Assembly (NCBI GenBank): GCA_039105265.1 | Contig: JAPFFF010000010.1 | Span: 3,968,001 to 4,032,000 of the forward strand | Length of the DNA stretch: 64,000 nt | Direction: 5' to 3' | DNA from: Tritrichomonas musculus | Taxonomy: Eukaryota > Parabasalia > Tritrichomonadida > Tritrichomonadidae | In this document: piece by piece, positions 41,643-52,005 of the stretch | How positions within the stretch are numbered: the stretch's first letter is position 1 | How the letters are laid out: every line of letters begins with the position of its first letter | The notes under the pieces: model-generated | Databases searched by the model: none | Told to the model about the DNA's origin: nothing | The model's input: the letters and a program-made list of their open reading frames with translations, nothing else | Program-made: the position numbers and the translations under genes

Positions 41643-43443
41643 ATGTTTCCGTGTATTTGTATTTGGAGAAAATTTAAAATTTTATGAAGTGGATATTTGG
41701 AAAAAAAATTTTTTGAATTAAGTGGCTATTTGGAAATTTTTATAACTTTAAAGTTGAATTCAAAAGTTTTGAGACAATCTTATTCTATATATCATAAATA
41801 ACGAGGCCAATTTGTTCCTTTGAAATTAAACTCAATTTTCACTAACATATATTTTTCTAATCAACCTCAAAATAATGATATACTAACACCACTTTTATTC
41901 ATTTTACATATTTGCTTCATATTTATAGCTTTTATTATAATTATTTAATTATTTAATTTATTCAAAATTTGATATTTTATGTAAAAAAAATAGTATTAAT
42001 ACTATATAACGAGTAAATATAGATGACATAGATGAGTTAAAAATCTTATTATACATTAAATTATTGTAAAAATAAGAGATACATCTTATTTTGTCGATTA
42101 CTTCTATTAAAAAAGGGGGCTTTAAATTTTAACACAGATTTAATATCTCACATGTATTGTTGAAATATAATAACTATAAAATAAATATTAATATTTAATT
42201 CAGACAATTTGTACAATTGATATAATTTCCCATAATATTTTCAAATTATTTATAATATTATATTAATAATATTAATAATTTATATTTAAATGTAATAAGC
42301 TAGTACAAATTAAAATATTCTATATTATATTAAATAGATTTTGTATATTTTACAAATTATATTTTCAATTAAAAATCGGTTATTAAGAACCCTAATTGAA
42401 AGAAAAACGCAATATTGTGTTTTACGATCAAATATGATAAAAGATTTGATGTGATGCTTATATATCTATTAAATATTATTCTTTTAGTAAAAAAAAAACT
42501 GAAGTTTTGTATCATTCAATTATAAATTATAAATGGAATAAAAAAAAAATTAAAAAGAAGGATATTAATTTAATCAAATAAGCAAATAAAATAGCTTATT
42601 TATTAAAAGATTAGTAAGTAAACTTGTTTCAAATTTATCTATATTTACTAAAAAATATAGGATTAAGAACCTGATTCGTCTCGTTTGATACTATATGGTA
42701 TGCAGCCTTGGTTAATATCATTAAGGTTTTTTCTGAGTTTTCTCAAAAAAATTCAAGAATTGAATAGAAAGATTTTGTGAACACATTTGCTGTGGTATTT
42801 GCTTTGATGAATACATATAAGATAATATAGTGTATGATAAAACTAAAATCATGTTTCTTTTAAAAGAAAAATAAAAAAATCGTAATTTCCTTTGAATTAG
42901 TAACTTTTAGCAATTTTTACATTTTAGTCATATTTTTTTGTTTTTCTGAATATTTTACATTATGTTTGAGTCATATATACAGAGTGAGTATTGAAGATAA
43001 AAATTTATTTAGGTTTGCAAATAGCTTATCAGTTTGGTAATCTGATCAACCATTTTTATGCTATGAATCTTTTTTTTTTTGCTAATAATTTTTCTTGCAT
43101 TTTCAAATAAAAGTTTTTCATTGGACAAATTTTTGGAAAACAAGCTTTAATTTTTGTGGGAAATTGATATTAGATGAAAAATGAGTAAAATAATGATCAT
43201 TTTATTTTAACATTCATGTGGAAATTGGGATATTTAAAAAAGAAAAAAGCAAAAAAAATAACACAAAAAAATGAAAGTTTTTATTTAAAAAGTTGTACAT
43301 CTAATTGAAAATTTTTGAATTTGCTAATTAAACAATAATTTTATTTATTAACCATTTTTTTTTTTAATTTTCAATTGAAAATTGAATTGAGTATTGAATT
43401 GAGATTTTACTAACTCAATAAAAAAAAAATTTTACAATTCTAA
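41643..43443. other. 1.8-kb AT-rich intergenic region
   Basis: No ORF that I support on either strand. There is a small palindrome near 41988-42003 (ATAGTATTAATACTAT), many A/T runs, and a GGGGGCTTTAAATTTTAACACA stretch at 42115 that resembles the inner end of the 29263-30209 element. Immediately before the EF-hand gene is a run of A/T with CTCAATAAAA about 25 nt before the ATG. Confidence 0.45.
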
Positions 43444-44244
43444 ATGAGTAATCAGCAACGTACAGGAATCAAAAAAACATATACAAGTCCATCTATTTCT
43501 AAGCCAATTCAAAGAGGGACTAGAAAACCAAGTCCAAATCGTAAGGCAAGCCCAAATCGAAGGGCCAGTCCAAATCGAGGTAGTAATCCCAAAAAGACTT
43601 TAGGAAACAGAGATGATCAGCCTCAATCATTGGTTTCGATCTATTCAAAACCGCTTCCAAAGTCAACTACAGATGCTTCAACAAACCCAAGGCTTGTTGA
43701 TCCACATGATCAAAAAAGTCATCGAATGGGCCATTACGAACCTAAGCCAATTCCATCCAAGATGCCAGGAATTGGAAACCACGATTTACAAAAGCTTAAT
43801 ACAACACCATATAAATTCACTCCTGCTGAAATCGAAAAGCTGAGGCACGGATTCAGTAAAATTGATGTTGATGGTAACGGAAGCATCGAAAAAGAAGAGA
43901 TGAACTTCTTTCTTATGCAAAACGGAATTGATACGACATTTACCGATCTTGCTTTTCAACTTTTCTCAGCAAATGGGGAAACATTAAATTTCGAAGAATT
44001 TCAAAAATATATTTCTATTACAACACAAATGGACGATAATCCGCGCGTTTTTTACAAATGTTTATTTGATTTCATTGATAAAGATCACAGCGGTGGAATC
44101 GATCAAGATGAATTGATGGAATTTTGTAGGCTTTGTAAAAATCCAATTTCTAAAGCTGAAGCGAAGAAAACTATTCAGGAACTTGATGATGCGCACACGG
44201 GTACTATTCATTTCAATGATCTTTGCAAATATCTAGGTGTGTAA
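43444..44244 (+). CDS. EF-hand calcium-binding protein with basic N-terminal repeats
   Basis: A 266-aa ORF. Residues about 20-50 carry four copies of a basic (K/R)(A/P)SPNR motif, which is a likely phosphorylation or polymer-binding region. A Pro-rich disordered stretch follows. The C-terminal half has at least three EF-hands: DVDGNGSIEKEE (141-152), DKDHSGGIDQDE (212-223) and DDAHTGTIHFND (248-259), and one degenerate hand between the first two (FSANGETLNFEEF). The first two loops have all calcium ligands; the third has weaker positions. Spacing resembles calcyphosine or other penta-EF-like sensors. Probably a cytosolic or cytoskeletal calcium sensor. The stop overlaps TAAA (GTGTAAAC). Confidence 0.9.
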   Translation: MSNQQRTGIKKTYTSPSISKPIQRGTRKPSPNRKASPNRRASPNRGSNPKKTLGNRDDQPQSLVSIYSKPLPKSTTDASTNPRLVDPHDQKSHRMGHYEPKPIPSKMPGIGNHDLQKLNTTPYKFTPAEIEKLRHGFSKIDVDGNGSIEKEEMNFFLMQNGIDTTFTDLAFQLFSANGETLNFEEFQKYISITTQMDDNPRVFYKCLFDFIDKDHSGGIDQDELMEFCRLCKNPISKAEAKKTIQELDDAHTGTIHFNDLCKYLGV

Positions 44245-44465
44245 ACGCCTCCCAAAATTTTTATAATTATTATTAAAAAATTATTTTACGAATATATTTA
44301 CTTGATAACAATTTTAGATATTATATTTTAGTTGATATATTAATTATTATATTTAATAGAAGATAAAATGAAAAAATGTTAAGATATTTCCAATTAAAAA
44401 TTTTATTTAAATATTTAATTTTGTTTGAAATTATTTGAAGAGAATTGAAAAGGTACTGGAATAAT

Positions 44466-45072
44466 TTTGAGGAATTCTTTGTAATATAGGAAACTTTTTC
44501 AGAAGAAAATGATCGTCCATTTTTTTAAGCTTTATTTTTCATAGAAATGATTATATTAAAAAAGAGATAGAAACATTGAAGAAAGAGAATGAATCACTTG
44601 ATCAAATTTCGAATGAAGTTGTAACCAAATATGGAAAAAAAATGTTAATATCAATAGATTAACGAAAAAAATCAAAAGATTAAATGAAATCAAAGAATGA
44701 ATATCATTACAAATCGATTCAATTGAAACTACCACCACGAATACAATTGTAGACGAAACAAATAATTGCCTTAGATTCCACAATCTAAGAATACAATTGT
44801 AAATCAAAGTCCAAAAGTTTCATTGGAGAACCATTCAGCATCATCGACTCAGAAACATTCCACAATCTACGAATAATCCCAAAGATCAGTTAAGGTAACA
44901 ATTGTGATGTTGTTGAAGCTGGTAAAGAAGAAAAGTTTGCTCTGAAGATGATGCAATTATTAATCATTTGGAATGGGAAATGTTACAGTGATTTGACCGC
45001 ATTCCATATGTTTGGCACTGCTCATAGTCGCCTGGATCACAAAAAATGGTTCAGAAAAATGTATAAAACCTA
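44466..45072 (+). pseudogene. Decayed kinase gene (N-terminal domain, coil, N-lobe)
   Basis: In order on the plus strand, in several frames: EEFF...TFSEENDRPFF (related to 33230-33330), then KKEIETLKKENESLDQISNE (a coiled coil), then ETFHNLRIIPKIS-stop-GNNCDVVEAGKEEKFALKMM, which resembles a kinase glycine-loop region and the beta-3 strand with FALK. Multiple stops and frame changes are present and the C-lobe is missing. It shows the domain order of the family whose N-terminal domain survives at 33176. Confidence 0.45.
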
Positions 45073-45632
45073 AAATTTTCTTGAAAAAGAAAAAGGCAAG
45101 ATAGATTAGCTTACCATCATGCTCATTGATTGATTTAATTCAAATATTGCGCTTGATTAGCATAAATCTTTATTAAAATTTTGATATTTTAGTAATTTCA
45201 AAGGCTGATTAATAAAAATTAAACGAGCATATGTCATATTAAATTTTAAAATCAAAATTGCAATAAATTTTAATACATTGTTCAAAACAATGATTCGACT
45301 TTAAGAATATCTTTTTGAAAGTAAAATTTTATTCCAAAGTTTTTTTTCAACCATGAAACTGCTTTTCCTTCAATCATGATCCAAGAATTTTTTCATTTTC
45401 AATGACTATATTCTCAACATTTTTATTTTTAAAATTGATTTGATCAAATCTTCATTCCTGTTATTGGCTGTATGACATTCAAATCTTTGTAATTTCTTCA
45501 ACGAGGCCCACATTATAACCTCGTCTAATACTTTCCCAAAAAATTCTTTCATCAAGTTTTCTATCAAATATTTTAAAAACAGATTATATAGTTATATAAT
45601 TGATTAATTTGTTAACCAAATTCGTTATTTTT
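45073..45632. other. Intergenic spacer, possibly with decayed coding sequence
   Basis: The minus strand between 45280 and 45580 contains protein-like short stretches (LIKSILKIKNVENIVIENEK) with stops; family unknown. Otherwise AT-rich. Confidence 0.35.
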
Positions 45633-45640
45633 TCACAATT
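45633..45640 (+). promoter_or_regulatory. Initiator-like element of the ankyrin-like gene
   Basis: TCACAATT with its A 23 nt before the ATG at 45658. It fits the trichomonad Inr, slightly farther from the start than usual. Confidence 0.4.
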
Positions 45641-45657
45641 TTTTTCTATATAAATAA

Positions 45658-46713
45658 ATGGATTTGCAAAGTTATTTTAATCATAAAAATAAACTTTATC
45701 ACCTTCTTCTTGAATTCATCGATGATGATTCAAATGATGATGAAGCTTTTGAATTATTAGCCAATCAAATCGACTTACAACAATTTGGTCAAAATCGTGA
45801 TGAAATGACAGAATTTATTCGATTGTTAAACAAAATCTCAAAGAACCATTTCAGAAAAAAATCACTATTTCCAAAAATAGAGAAAATCATTTCATATTTA
45901 CAAGAATATATCAAACAAACCTGCTCAAATTACGAGATATTTGAAAAATTTGTAAACAACTGGCCAATTATTTTATTTCTTTTTCAAAATAAAATAGTTG
46001 ATGTAGATGAAGAGATTGAGAAATTCATATCGGCCAATTATCTTTACAAACAATTTTTCATGCCAGAAACTGAAACAGAAAATTTTGAAAGGAACCGACA
46101 AATTGGCGAGAATGATTCAGATTTATGTTCGTTAATTCGTGAAGATTCAATTAAAGAGTTCATTGTTTATGTAAACCAAAGAAATATGTCACTTTTGGAT
46201 GATATTCCAACGTCAATTTTTGAAACAAATCCATTTTTAATCGGCAGGGAAAAAACGACTCTAATTGAATATGCGGCTTTCTTTGGATCAATTCAAATAT
46301 TTCAATATTTGTGCATCAACAATGTCCCTCTGACTTCATCATTGTGGCTCTTTGCGATTCATGGCCGAAGTGCAGAAATCATCAATTTTCTCGTTGAAAA
46401 TCATGTTAATCCACCGAATGATTCATATGAAAAGTGTCTCGAAGAATCAATCAAATGTCATCACAACGAAATTGCGAACTACATTCGAGATAATTTCATC
46501 AAAGATGAAGCAGAAGATGTGTTCAATGGAAATATAATTGCATACGGTTATCATTACAGCAACTATGAATATATACCAACAAATCTTGATTCAAAATTCA
46601 CTTTATTTTACTTATGTGCATATGGTTACACTAATCTTGTTAAGCATTTTATGAAAACAAAGAAGTTTGATATAAATGAAAAGGTTGTTTTTAACAATCA
46701 ATATTTTTTTTAA
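45658..46713 (+). CDS. Ankyrin/DUF3447-like protein, probably 5' part of an ankyrin-LRR gene
   Basis: A 351-codon ORF with an ATG start. Residues 1-150 are a helical N-terminal domain typical of trichomonad ankyrin-like proteins (YHLLLEFIDDDSNDDEAFELL...). Residues about 170-340 show ankyrin-type helical hairpins of the DUF3447 kind (TTLIEYAAFFGSIQIFQYLC; LWLFAIHGRSAEIINFLVEN; TLFYLCAYGYTNLVKHFMKT). The ORF ends inside an ankyrin repeat at NNQYFF-stop. The next repeat (VSLIHLACKGSHTEIIKLL) appears 140 bp later, at the start of the BspA-like ORF. It was probably one ankyrin-LRR fusion gene, now split. Confidence 0.75.
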   Translation: MDLQSYFNHKNKLYHLLLEFIDDDSNDDEAFELLANQIDLQQFGQNRDEMTEFIRLLNKISKNHFRKKSLFPKIEKIISYLQEYIKQTCSNYEIFEKFVNNWPIILFLFQNKIVDVDEEIEKFISANYLYKQFFMPETETENFERNRQIGENDSDLCSLIREDSIKEFIVYVNQRNMSLLDDIPTSIFETNPFLIGREKTTLIEYAAFFGSIQIFQYLCINNVPLTSSLWLFAIHGRSAEIINFLVENHVNPPNDSYEKCLEESIKCHHNEIANYIRDNFIKDEAEDVFNGNIIAYGYHYSNYEYIPTNLDSKFTLFYLCAYGYTNLVKHFMKTKKFDINEKVVFNNQYFF

Positions 46714-46853
46714 TGAAGTTTTAATTTAATTTTTTTTTCTCATCAAGTTCAAACAAAAAAAAAATTGTTTTTATGAAATTTAAATTCATTTTTAAAATGA
46801 AATTTGAATTTATCATTGTTAATTCTGTTTATAATGATCAATATTTTTTTTAA
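46684..46853 (+). repeat. Direct duplication splitting the ankyrin-LRR gene
   Basis: The 17-bp sequence ATCAATATTTTTTTTAA occurs at 46697 and again at 46837, with similarity extending a further 13 bp upstream of each copy. The 140 bp between them are very AT-rich and non-coding. It looks like an insertion with a target duplication or a tandem duplication that drifted. No trichomonad intron signal (GTAYGT ... ACTAACACACAG) is present. Confidence 0.5.
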
Positions 46854-48699
46854 AGTTTCTTTAATTCATCTTGCATGTAAAGGAAGTCATACTGAAATTA
46901 TTAAATTGTTGACTTCAATTCCAGGCATTGTTTATGGACCGAATGAGTTTCAAGGATGTCATAAGCTTAAAGAAATAACGATTCCTGAAACTGTAACTTC
47001 GATTTCTGAGTTTATGTTTGAAGGATGTTTATCATTAAGGAAAGTCATTATTCCTCACTCTGTAACATCAATAAAAGAAGGAGCTTTCAGAGAATGTAAA
47101 TCATTAAAAGAAGTGATAATTCCATCTTCCGTGACAACTCTTGGTAAATATGCATTTTATGAATGTTATTCTTTATCCAAACTAGAATTACCTTCTTCAA
47201 TCACTTCTTTTGATATTTTTGTTTTGTATCGATGTGAGTCACTGACTAAAATGTCGATTCCTTCATCGATAACATTGATTCCTGACTCAGCTTTCAAAGA
47301 CTGCATCTCATTGAAAGAAGTATCAATTCCAGCATCAGTTACAAAGATTGGTGATTATTCATTTTGGCAATGCCAGTCATTAACTGAAATAAATCTTCCT
47401 TCAACAATAACGTCAATTGGCTCGCATGCATTCAGACTATGTTCATTTAAGACATTTAAATTTCCTCCTTTATTGACTAGAATTGCATCAGGTTTATTCA
47501 ATGCATGTGAATTTTTGAGTGATGTAGTAATTCCTGAGTCAATTACGTCAATTGGAGAATTTGCTTTCAAGGGATGTAATTCAATAACTAAAATAAAGAT
47601 TCCTTCATCAATAACAAAACTCGAACGTTATACATTTAATCAATGCAAATCATTGGTTGACATTTCGATTCCTTCTTCAGTGACAAAAATTGAACAAGGA
47701 TGTTTTGACTCTTGTGACTCTTTGAAAAGTATTTTACTTCCACAGTCTCTTGAAAGTATTACACCTTTTGTTTTCAGAAGTTGCCCACTGACTGAAATTT
47801 CACTTCCTCAATCAATAGATTCAATTGGAGGTTACGCCTTTTCCTACTGTAAATATTTGAAAAAAGTACTGATTCCTTCATCAGTGACTCAGATTAAATA
47901 TGACGCTTTTTCTGAATGTGAATCGTTAGAAGAAGTCTCGTTTCAAAGTCCTTCTTCATTAGTTACAATCGAAAATAACGTCTTCTACAAATGTTCATCA
48001 TTGAAAGAGTTCTCTGCTCCCTCTTCGACAAAAATGATTGATAAAGGATGCTTCACTGATTGTACTTCATTGAAAAAGGTTGTAATTCCTCCATTGGTGG
48101 ATACAATCAACGAATATACATTCAGCAATTGCACTTCTTTGGTTGAAGTACAGCTTCCTTCTCAGTTGAAAAAGATCGAATTTGGTGTTTTCAGCAATTG
48201 CACCTCTTTAAAAGAGATTGAAATTCCCGAAAGTGTGAGTTCAATCGATGTTTTTGCTTTCAGTGATTGTTCATCGCTTGAGAAAGTTTCCCTTCCTCCT
48301 TCCATAACTGAAATTAGCAGATGTCTTTTCAAAAAATGCAGTTCATTGGCTTCTATTTCAATTTCTTCGTCTGTGACTTCAATAAAAGAAGGCGCCTTCA
48401 AAAAATGCACTGCTTTGACTGATGTGATGATTCCTTCTTCTGTGATTTCAATCGAAAGCATCGCTTTCAAAGGTTGCACATCGTTGATGCAAATATCAAT
48501 TCCTCCGTCTGTCAGCTCAATCGGAGATGATGCATTCACTGGATGCACTTCATTGAAAAAAATTACATTGCCGTCTGTCATTGATCCATCAAGCATCGGA
48601 ATTACATCAGATGTCGAAATTGTTGTTGTCGCTGCAGTTGAACCTCCTCTTCCAGAAAAAAGTGAGCAGCCTACTTTCTTTGATATATTTGATATATAA
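46804..48699 (+). CDS. BspA-like LRR_5 protein, 3' part of an ankyrin-LRR gene
   Basis: A 631-codon ORF. The first about 45 codons hold half an ankyrin repeat (IHLACKGSHTEIIKLL), fused directly to about 25 LRR_5 repeats of 23 aa, consensus AFxxCxSLxxVxIPSSVTxI, ending at DPSSIGI and a short acidic tail with no membrane helix. The first 17 residues (MNLSLLILFIMINIFFKVS) are hydrophobic but are read from the AT-rich spacer, so they are not a trusted signal peptide. The repeats are regular and uninterrupted for 1.8 kb, which suggests recent selection or conversion. Alone it could make an LRR protein; more likely it is the C-terminal half of the upstream gene. Confidence 0.8.
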   Translation: MNLSLLILFIMINIFFKVSLIHLACKGSHTEIIKLLTSIPGIVYGPNEFQGCHKLKEITIPETVTSISEFMFEGCLSLRKVIIPHSVTSIKEGAFRECKSLKEVIIPSSVTTLGKYAFYECYSLSKLELPSSITSFDIFVLYRCESLTKMSIPSSITLIPDSAFKDCISLKEVSIPASVTKIGDYSFWQCQSLTEINLPSTITSIGSHAFRLCSFKTFKFPPLLTRIASGLFNACEFLSDVVIPESITSIGEFAFKGCNSITKIKIPSSITKLERYTFNQCKSLVDISIPSSVTKIEQGCFDSCDSLKSILLPQSLESITPFVFRSCPLTEISLPQSIDSIGGYAFSYCKYLKKVLIPSSVTQIKYDAFSECESLEEVSFQSPSSLVTIENNVFYKCSSLKEFSAPSSTKMIDKGCFTDCTSLKKVVIPPLVDTINEYTFSNCTSLVEVQLPSQLKKIEFGVFSNCTSLKEIEIPESVSSIDVFAFSDCSSLEKVSLPPSITEISRCLFKKCSSLASISISSSVTSIKEGAFKKCTALTDVMIPSSVISIESIAFKGCTSLMQISIPPSVSSIGDDAFTGCTSLKKITLPSVIDPSSIGITSDVEIVVVAAVEPPLPEKSEQPTFFDIFDI

Positions 48700-49145
48700 T
48701 CTTTTCAAAGTTATTCAAATGGCAGAAGCATTGAAATACAATTCGTTTTAAACTTTCATTTTAAATAAAAAAATATTGATTTGTGATCAATGAGTTTGGA
48801 GTGATTAATGCTGATGAATATGGTGACTAAATTGAAATGAATTATTTGTCACAAGAGTTAAATCACATAATGATGAGATAATCTTTTCCTTAACGAGCAT
48901 CATGTGTTATTTGCTTCCCAAGTATTGCTTTTTATTGATTTTAATAGTAATTAATTTATTTTATCTATAAAATTAGGGTTGGTTTTTTCTCTCAAAGAAA
49001 ATGATTTATTGTCTGTGTCGGTAATTATTGTTTATAAACCATTTTCTTCAAAAGCTTTCTAATCTTTTTTTAGTATTTTTCCATAATTTATTAAAATCAA
49101 TAAATTGAAGAAAACCGTTAATAATTTGACCTTACAAATGTGGTT
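48700..49145. other. Intergenic spacer
   Basis: AT-rich DNA downstream of the LRR gene. No ORF, repeat or promoter signal that I can support. Confidence 0.45.
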
Positions 49146-50340
49146 ATAAAACTTTTTCAATATAATCCAAATCACGCTCAATCTTTTACCCAACGGAACA
49201 GATCCACATTTTGTTGACGAAGCAAATTTGTTGCAGCAAAAATTTATTTCAGTTATATATATAATTTCTAAAAATCTGACATTTCAGTTACAAGCAAAAT
49301 ATTTCGATGTTTTAAAATATTTTCATCAAATCGCACTCGAAGCTATTCTGGAAAATATTGAACTTGATACATGGGTAGTAATACCCACAAACACCGACTT
49401 TGAACGCTAAATATTAACATTTAAAATTTATTAATAATTTTTCACATAACATGTCAGTAACACAACTTTCATAGCAATTATTAAATATATACACCAGTAT
49501 ATAACGATTCTCAATTCTGTTCCGTCTCTATCTGTGGAGATTATTCAATTCATACGTGAATTAGTTGAATATTATTCTTTTTCAATATTGAATATTTTTT
49601 TACAATATTCATCAAACAAACCTTTTGAATTTGATCAAAAAAAACTATATTTCTCACTTCGTGAATCTTCTGTTCTCTTTCCAAATGATGGAATCAAATT
49701 GATTGCGCGTATTGTTCATCACTTCATAAATAAAAGCCAGCAATTAACTTTCCCTTTAAAATTAAGCATTGAAGATAACGATAAACTTAATTTTGAAAAA
49801 ATATTAATTACAGTAAAAAATAACATGGATTCAATTTCATGGTTTCTTCAATCAATACGCAACATATTAGTTGATAGCCTACCTCTTAGTTTTATTGGAA
49901 GTTTCCGTAGATTTTATACTGACTTTGTCGCCAACTTTCTAGATAAGTTTGCACTTTTTTATTTCAATTTATTATTCCAAAAATTGTTGATATATCATCT
50001 TTTGAGCAGCAAATGAAAGAAATTAGATTTAATAAAAATGACGAATGTGGTGAGCAGCATCAATTTTCCAAAACTAGGATTTCAATTACTGAGAATTTTA
50101 TTATTAAATTGAATAATGATGCTTTAAATGAAATTGATAAAGATTTGCTTTTGAAAGCATTTTGGATCTATTCTTCATTTATTTCAATAAATAATCTTGC
50201 ATCATTAACAGCCCTTTTGCCAAAAGAAAAATCATTGTTAATAGTTGACTTCAAGATGATGTCGCAATATCTTATAGTGATTGGATTATTGAATATATCA
50301 ATCCTTCTCTCCAACCTTCCTCGAAAGGATAATAAATATT
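49146..50340 (+). pseudogene. Decayed helical protein gene (possibly Vps50/syndetin-like)
   Basis: Three open pieces in order: 49147-49410 (LQAKYFDVLKYFHQIALEAI, ENIELDTWVVIP), 49530-50016 (EIIQFIRELVEYYSFSILNI ... SISWFLQSIRNILVDSLPLS ... RRFYTDFVANFL) and 50013-50348 (TRISITENFIIKLNNDALNE ... KAFWIYSSFISINNLASLTA). All are helical and non-repetitive. The layout (a 'W.p.P' turn, then a helical C-terminal domain) recalls the syndetin/Vps50 tethering subunit of EARP, but this is a weak resemblance from memory. Stops between pieces and a frame change at about 50010 mark it as a pseudogene. It ends against the mobile island at about 50300. Confidence 0.4.
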
Positions 50341-51133
50341 TAACATAACCCATTCATCATGAACAACATCCCACATGTAATTTTGAGGTACAGGAGCATT
50401 CCTATTTCGTCTCCACCCTGCAGGTCTTTCCAAGTTATCATCTCTTTCTCGCCATTCCTCATAGATGATATCCCAAACATAATTACTATCTTGATTATAT
50501 TGACCGTTCGAACGGTCGCCAATTGGTCTGTAAACTGGTATTTGTTGTTCTTGGTTTTGTTGTATATTCATCATAGTAATGTAACCTGCAATGAATATGA
50601 AATTCGTTACATAGGTAGTCGAAATCTTTAGAGTTATGGTAATTGGATATTATTGATTGTGTTCTAGTACGTGGATTCTCTTTCATCAATCTCAATTGTG
50701 CTTTATGTAAGTCGACATCTGATATCAAACCTTTCAATGCTCATAACACACATGGAACTTCAACTGATTGTCGTCTCTCAAAATAACTATCGTTTCGTGA
50801 GAATATCTGGTATTCACGAAAATCAATATATGTTGTATTCCAATATGGAAAGAACTTACCGCCTCGATCATGATAACACTTACCAGTTGTACCTTTAAGA
50901 TCACTCATTGATACTGACGTGAACATTAACCATTTTAACATTTCAACTTCATTCGATGAATAGAAGAGTTCAACAGCTGATTTCTCTCCATCAAGATCAA
51001 ATGATAAACCACCACTCCTTAATCGTTCAATGAGATCATGAAACGTGTTCCCTTTTAATGGTATCGTACGATAATCTCTAACTTCACCATCCTTCTTATT
51101 ATTTCTAGTGATAACTGTATATCTAAATACATA
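50272..51133 (-). pseudogene. Degraded mobile-element ORF, three pieces in different frames
   Basis: Minus-strand open pieces follow each other: 51133-50741 (TVITRNNKKDGEVRDYRTIP ... ELFYSSNEVEMLKWLMFTSV ... GKFFPYWNTTYIDFREYQIF), 50737-50495 (LISDVDLHKAQLRLMKENPR) and 50574-50272 (WDIIYEEWRERDDNLERPAG ... MWDVVHDEWV). Amino-acid composition differs from the cellular genes (more W, Y, R, D). The frame changes suggest one gene broken by indels, though the last piece with its duplicated W-D-x(4)-E-W motif may be separate. No family recognised. A virus-like or transposon protein is inferred from context only. Confidence 0.35.
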
Positions 51134-51177
51134 TTAGTTAGATATAGTAGTGGGTGTTTCACACTACACTACACACA

Positions 51178-51364
51178 TGAAATTTACACTTTTGGTCTAT
51201 TTTAATAACGAAAATGACAAAATGACAATCAAGAAGAGATGTCATGATTTACGTCTCGTGGTGCTTTATTTAATGTATAACCTCGATGTCAGAGCTGTTG
51301 GTGATGTTTCATGTGTTGCTATCATAAATGATAACGCACCACCAATAACAATGAATGAAATATA
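51178..51364 (+). CDS. Small ORF, unknown
   Basis: 61 codons from the first ATG (MKFTLLVYFNNENDKMTIKK ... LVVLYLMYNLDVRAVGDVSC ... NDNAPPITMNEI). It lies divergently from the minus-strand remnant and overlaps the start of the next ORF by 10 bp in another frame. It could be a decayed or very short gene of the mobile island. No domain recognised. Confidence 0.3.
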
Positions 51365-52005
51365 ATTTATTGATATCAAAAATGAAACGACTAACTGACC
51401 CAATCGATTACACACCAATACCAAAGGAATACGTTTTCTTCAGGGAAGATGGAAAGCAAGACAATGACAGACCAAATAGATTTTATTTTAACTTGCCAGC
51501 TGATTGGTGCACTGCAGACAAAGGAGAGACAATTATTGGTTTTCGTACAATATGGATGTTAGCGAGACGTCGTAAATTGGAATTCAATATCAAAGTCAAA
51601 AAATATTTCAGAAATAACACATCGAAAGTGAGTCAAGTTGAATGCAATATTGTTTCATGGTTATCAACAGACAAGGATTTGAGAGAAGTATGGAAAGATA
51701 TGAATGAACAATTGAATATCGCTTTTAGACATTACAATAATTATCAATGGAAAGAAGGTTATCCAAAGTTTTTCATCAATGATGAAGAGATACCCGAGAT
51801 GTATATCAAAAACCAAAAACGAATTAGAGACGTTCAAATGGACGGATACTATGACTACAACAAAAAGATGTTTATCGAAACTATTTATTCAGCAGCGAAT
51901 GAACTAAAGGAAGATGAAGTAGATGAAGATGATAAAAATAAATTATGTAATGTTGAAATAGCTAAGAGGTGCCAAATTTTTTTTTGGCTGAAAATTTTTC
52001 GTTGA
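51355..52005 (+). CDS. Unknown island protein, 216 aa (208 aa from second Met), probably 3' truncated
   Basis: The ORF has ATGs at 51355 and 51382; the second (MKRLTDPIDYTPIPKEYVFF) looks more natural. The sequence is varied and protein-like (FYFNLPADWCTADKGETIIG, FRTIWMLARRRKLEFNIKVK, PEMYIKNQKRIRDVQMDGYY), with beta-rich N- and helical C-parts and an acidic end (DEVDEDD). The last 14 residues come from a sequence resembling the 23912 palindrome repeat, so the natural end may be lost. It resembles no cellular family I know. A structural protein of a Maverick/Polinton-like element is one possibility, unproven. Confidence 0.45.
   Translation: MKYNLLISKMKRLTDPIDYTPIPKEYVFFREDGKQDNDRPNRFYFNLPADWCTADKGETIIGFRTIWMLARRRKLEFNIKVKKYFRNNTSKVSQVECNIVSWLSTDKDLREVWKDMNEQLNIAFRHYNNYQWKEGYPKFFINDEEIPEMYIKNQKRIRDVQMDGYYDYNKKMFIETIYSAANELKEDEVDEDDKNKLCNVEIAKRCQIFFWLKIFR

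Noticed and set aside
46714-46803. Spliceosomal intron joining the ankyrin and LRR ORFs
   Set aside because: No GTAYGT-like 5' site or ACTAACACACAG-like 3' site is present; the flanking 17-bp duplication explains it better.
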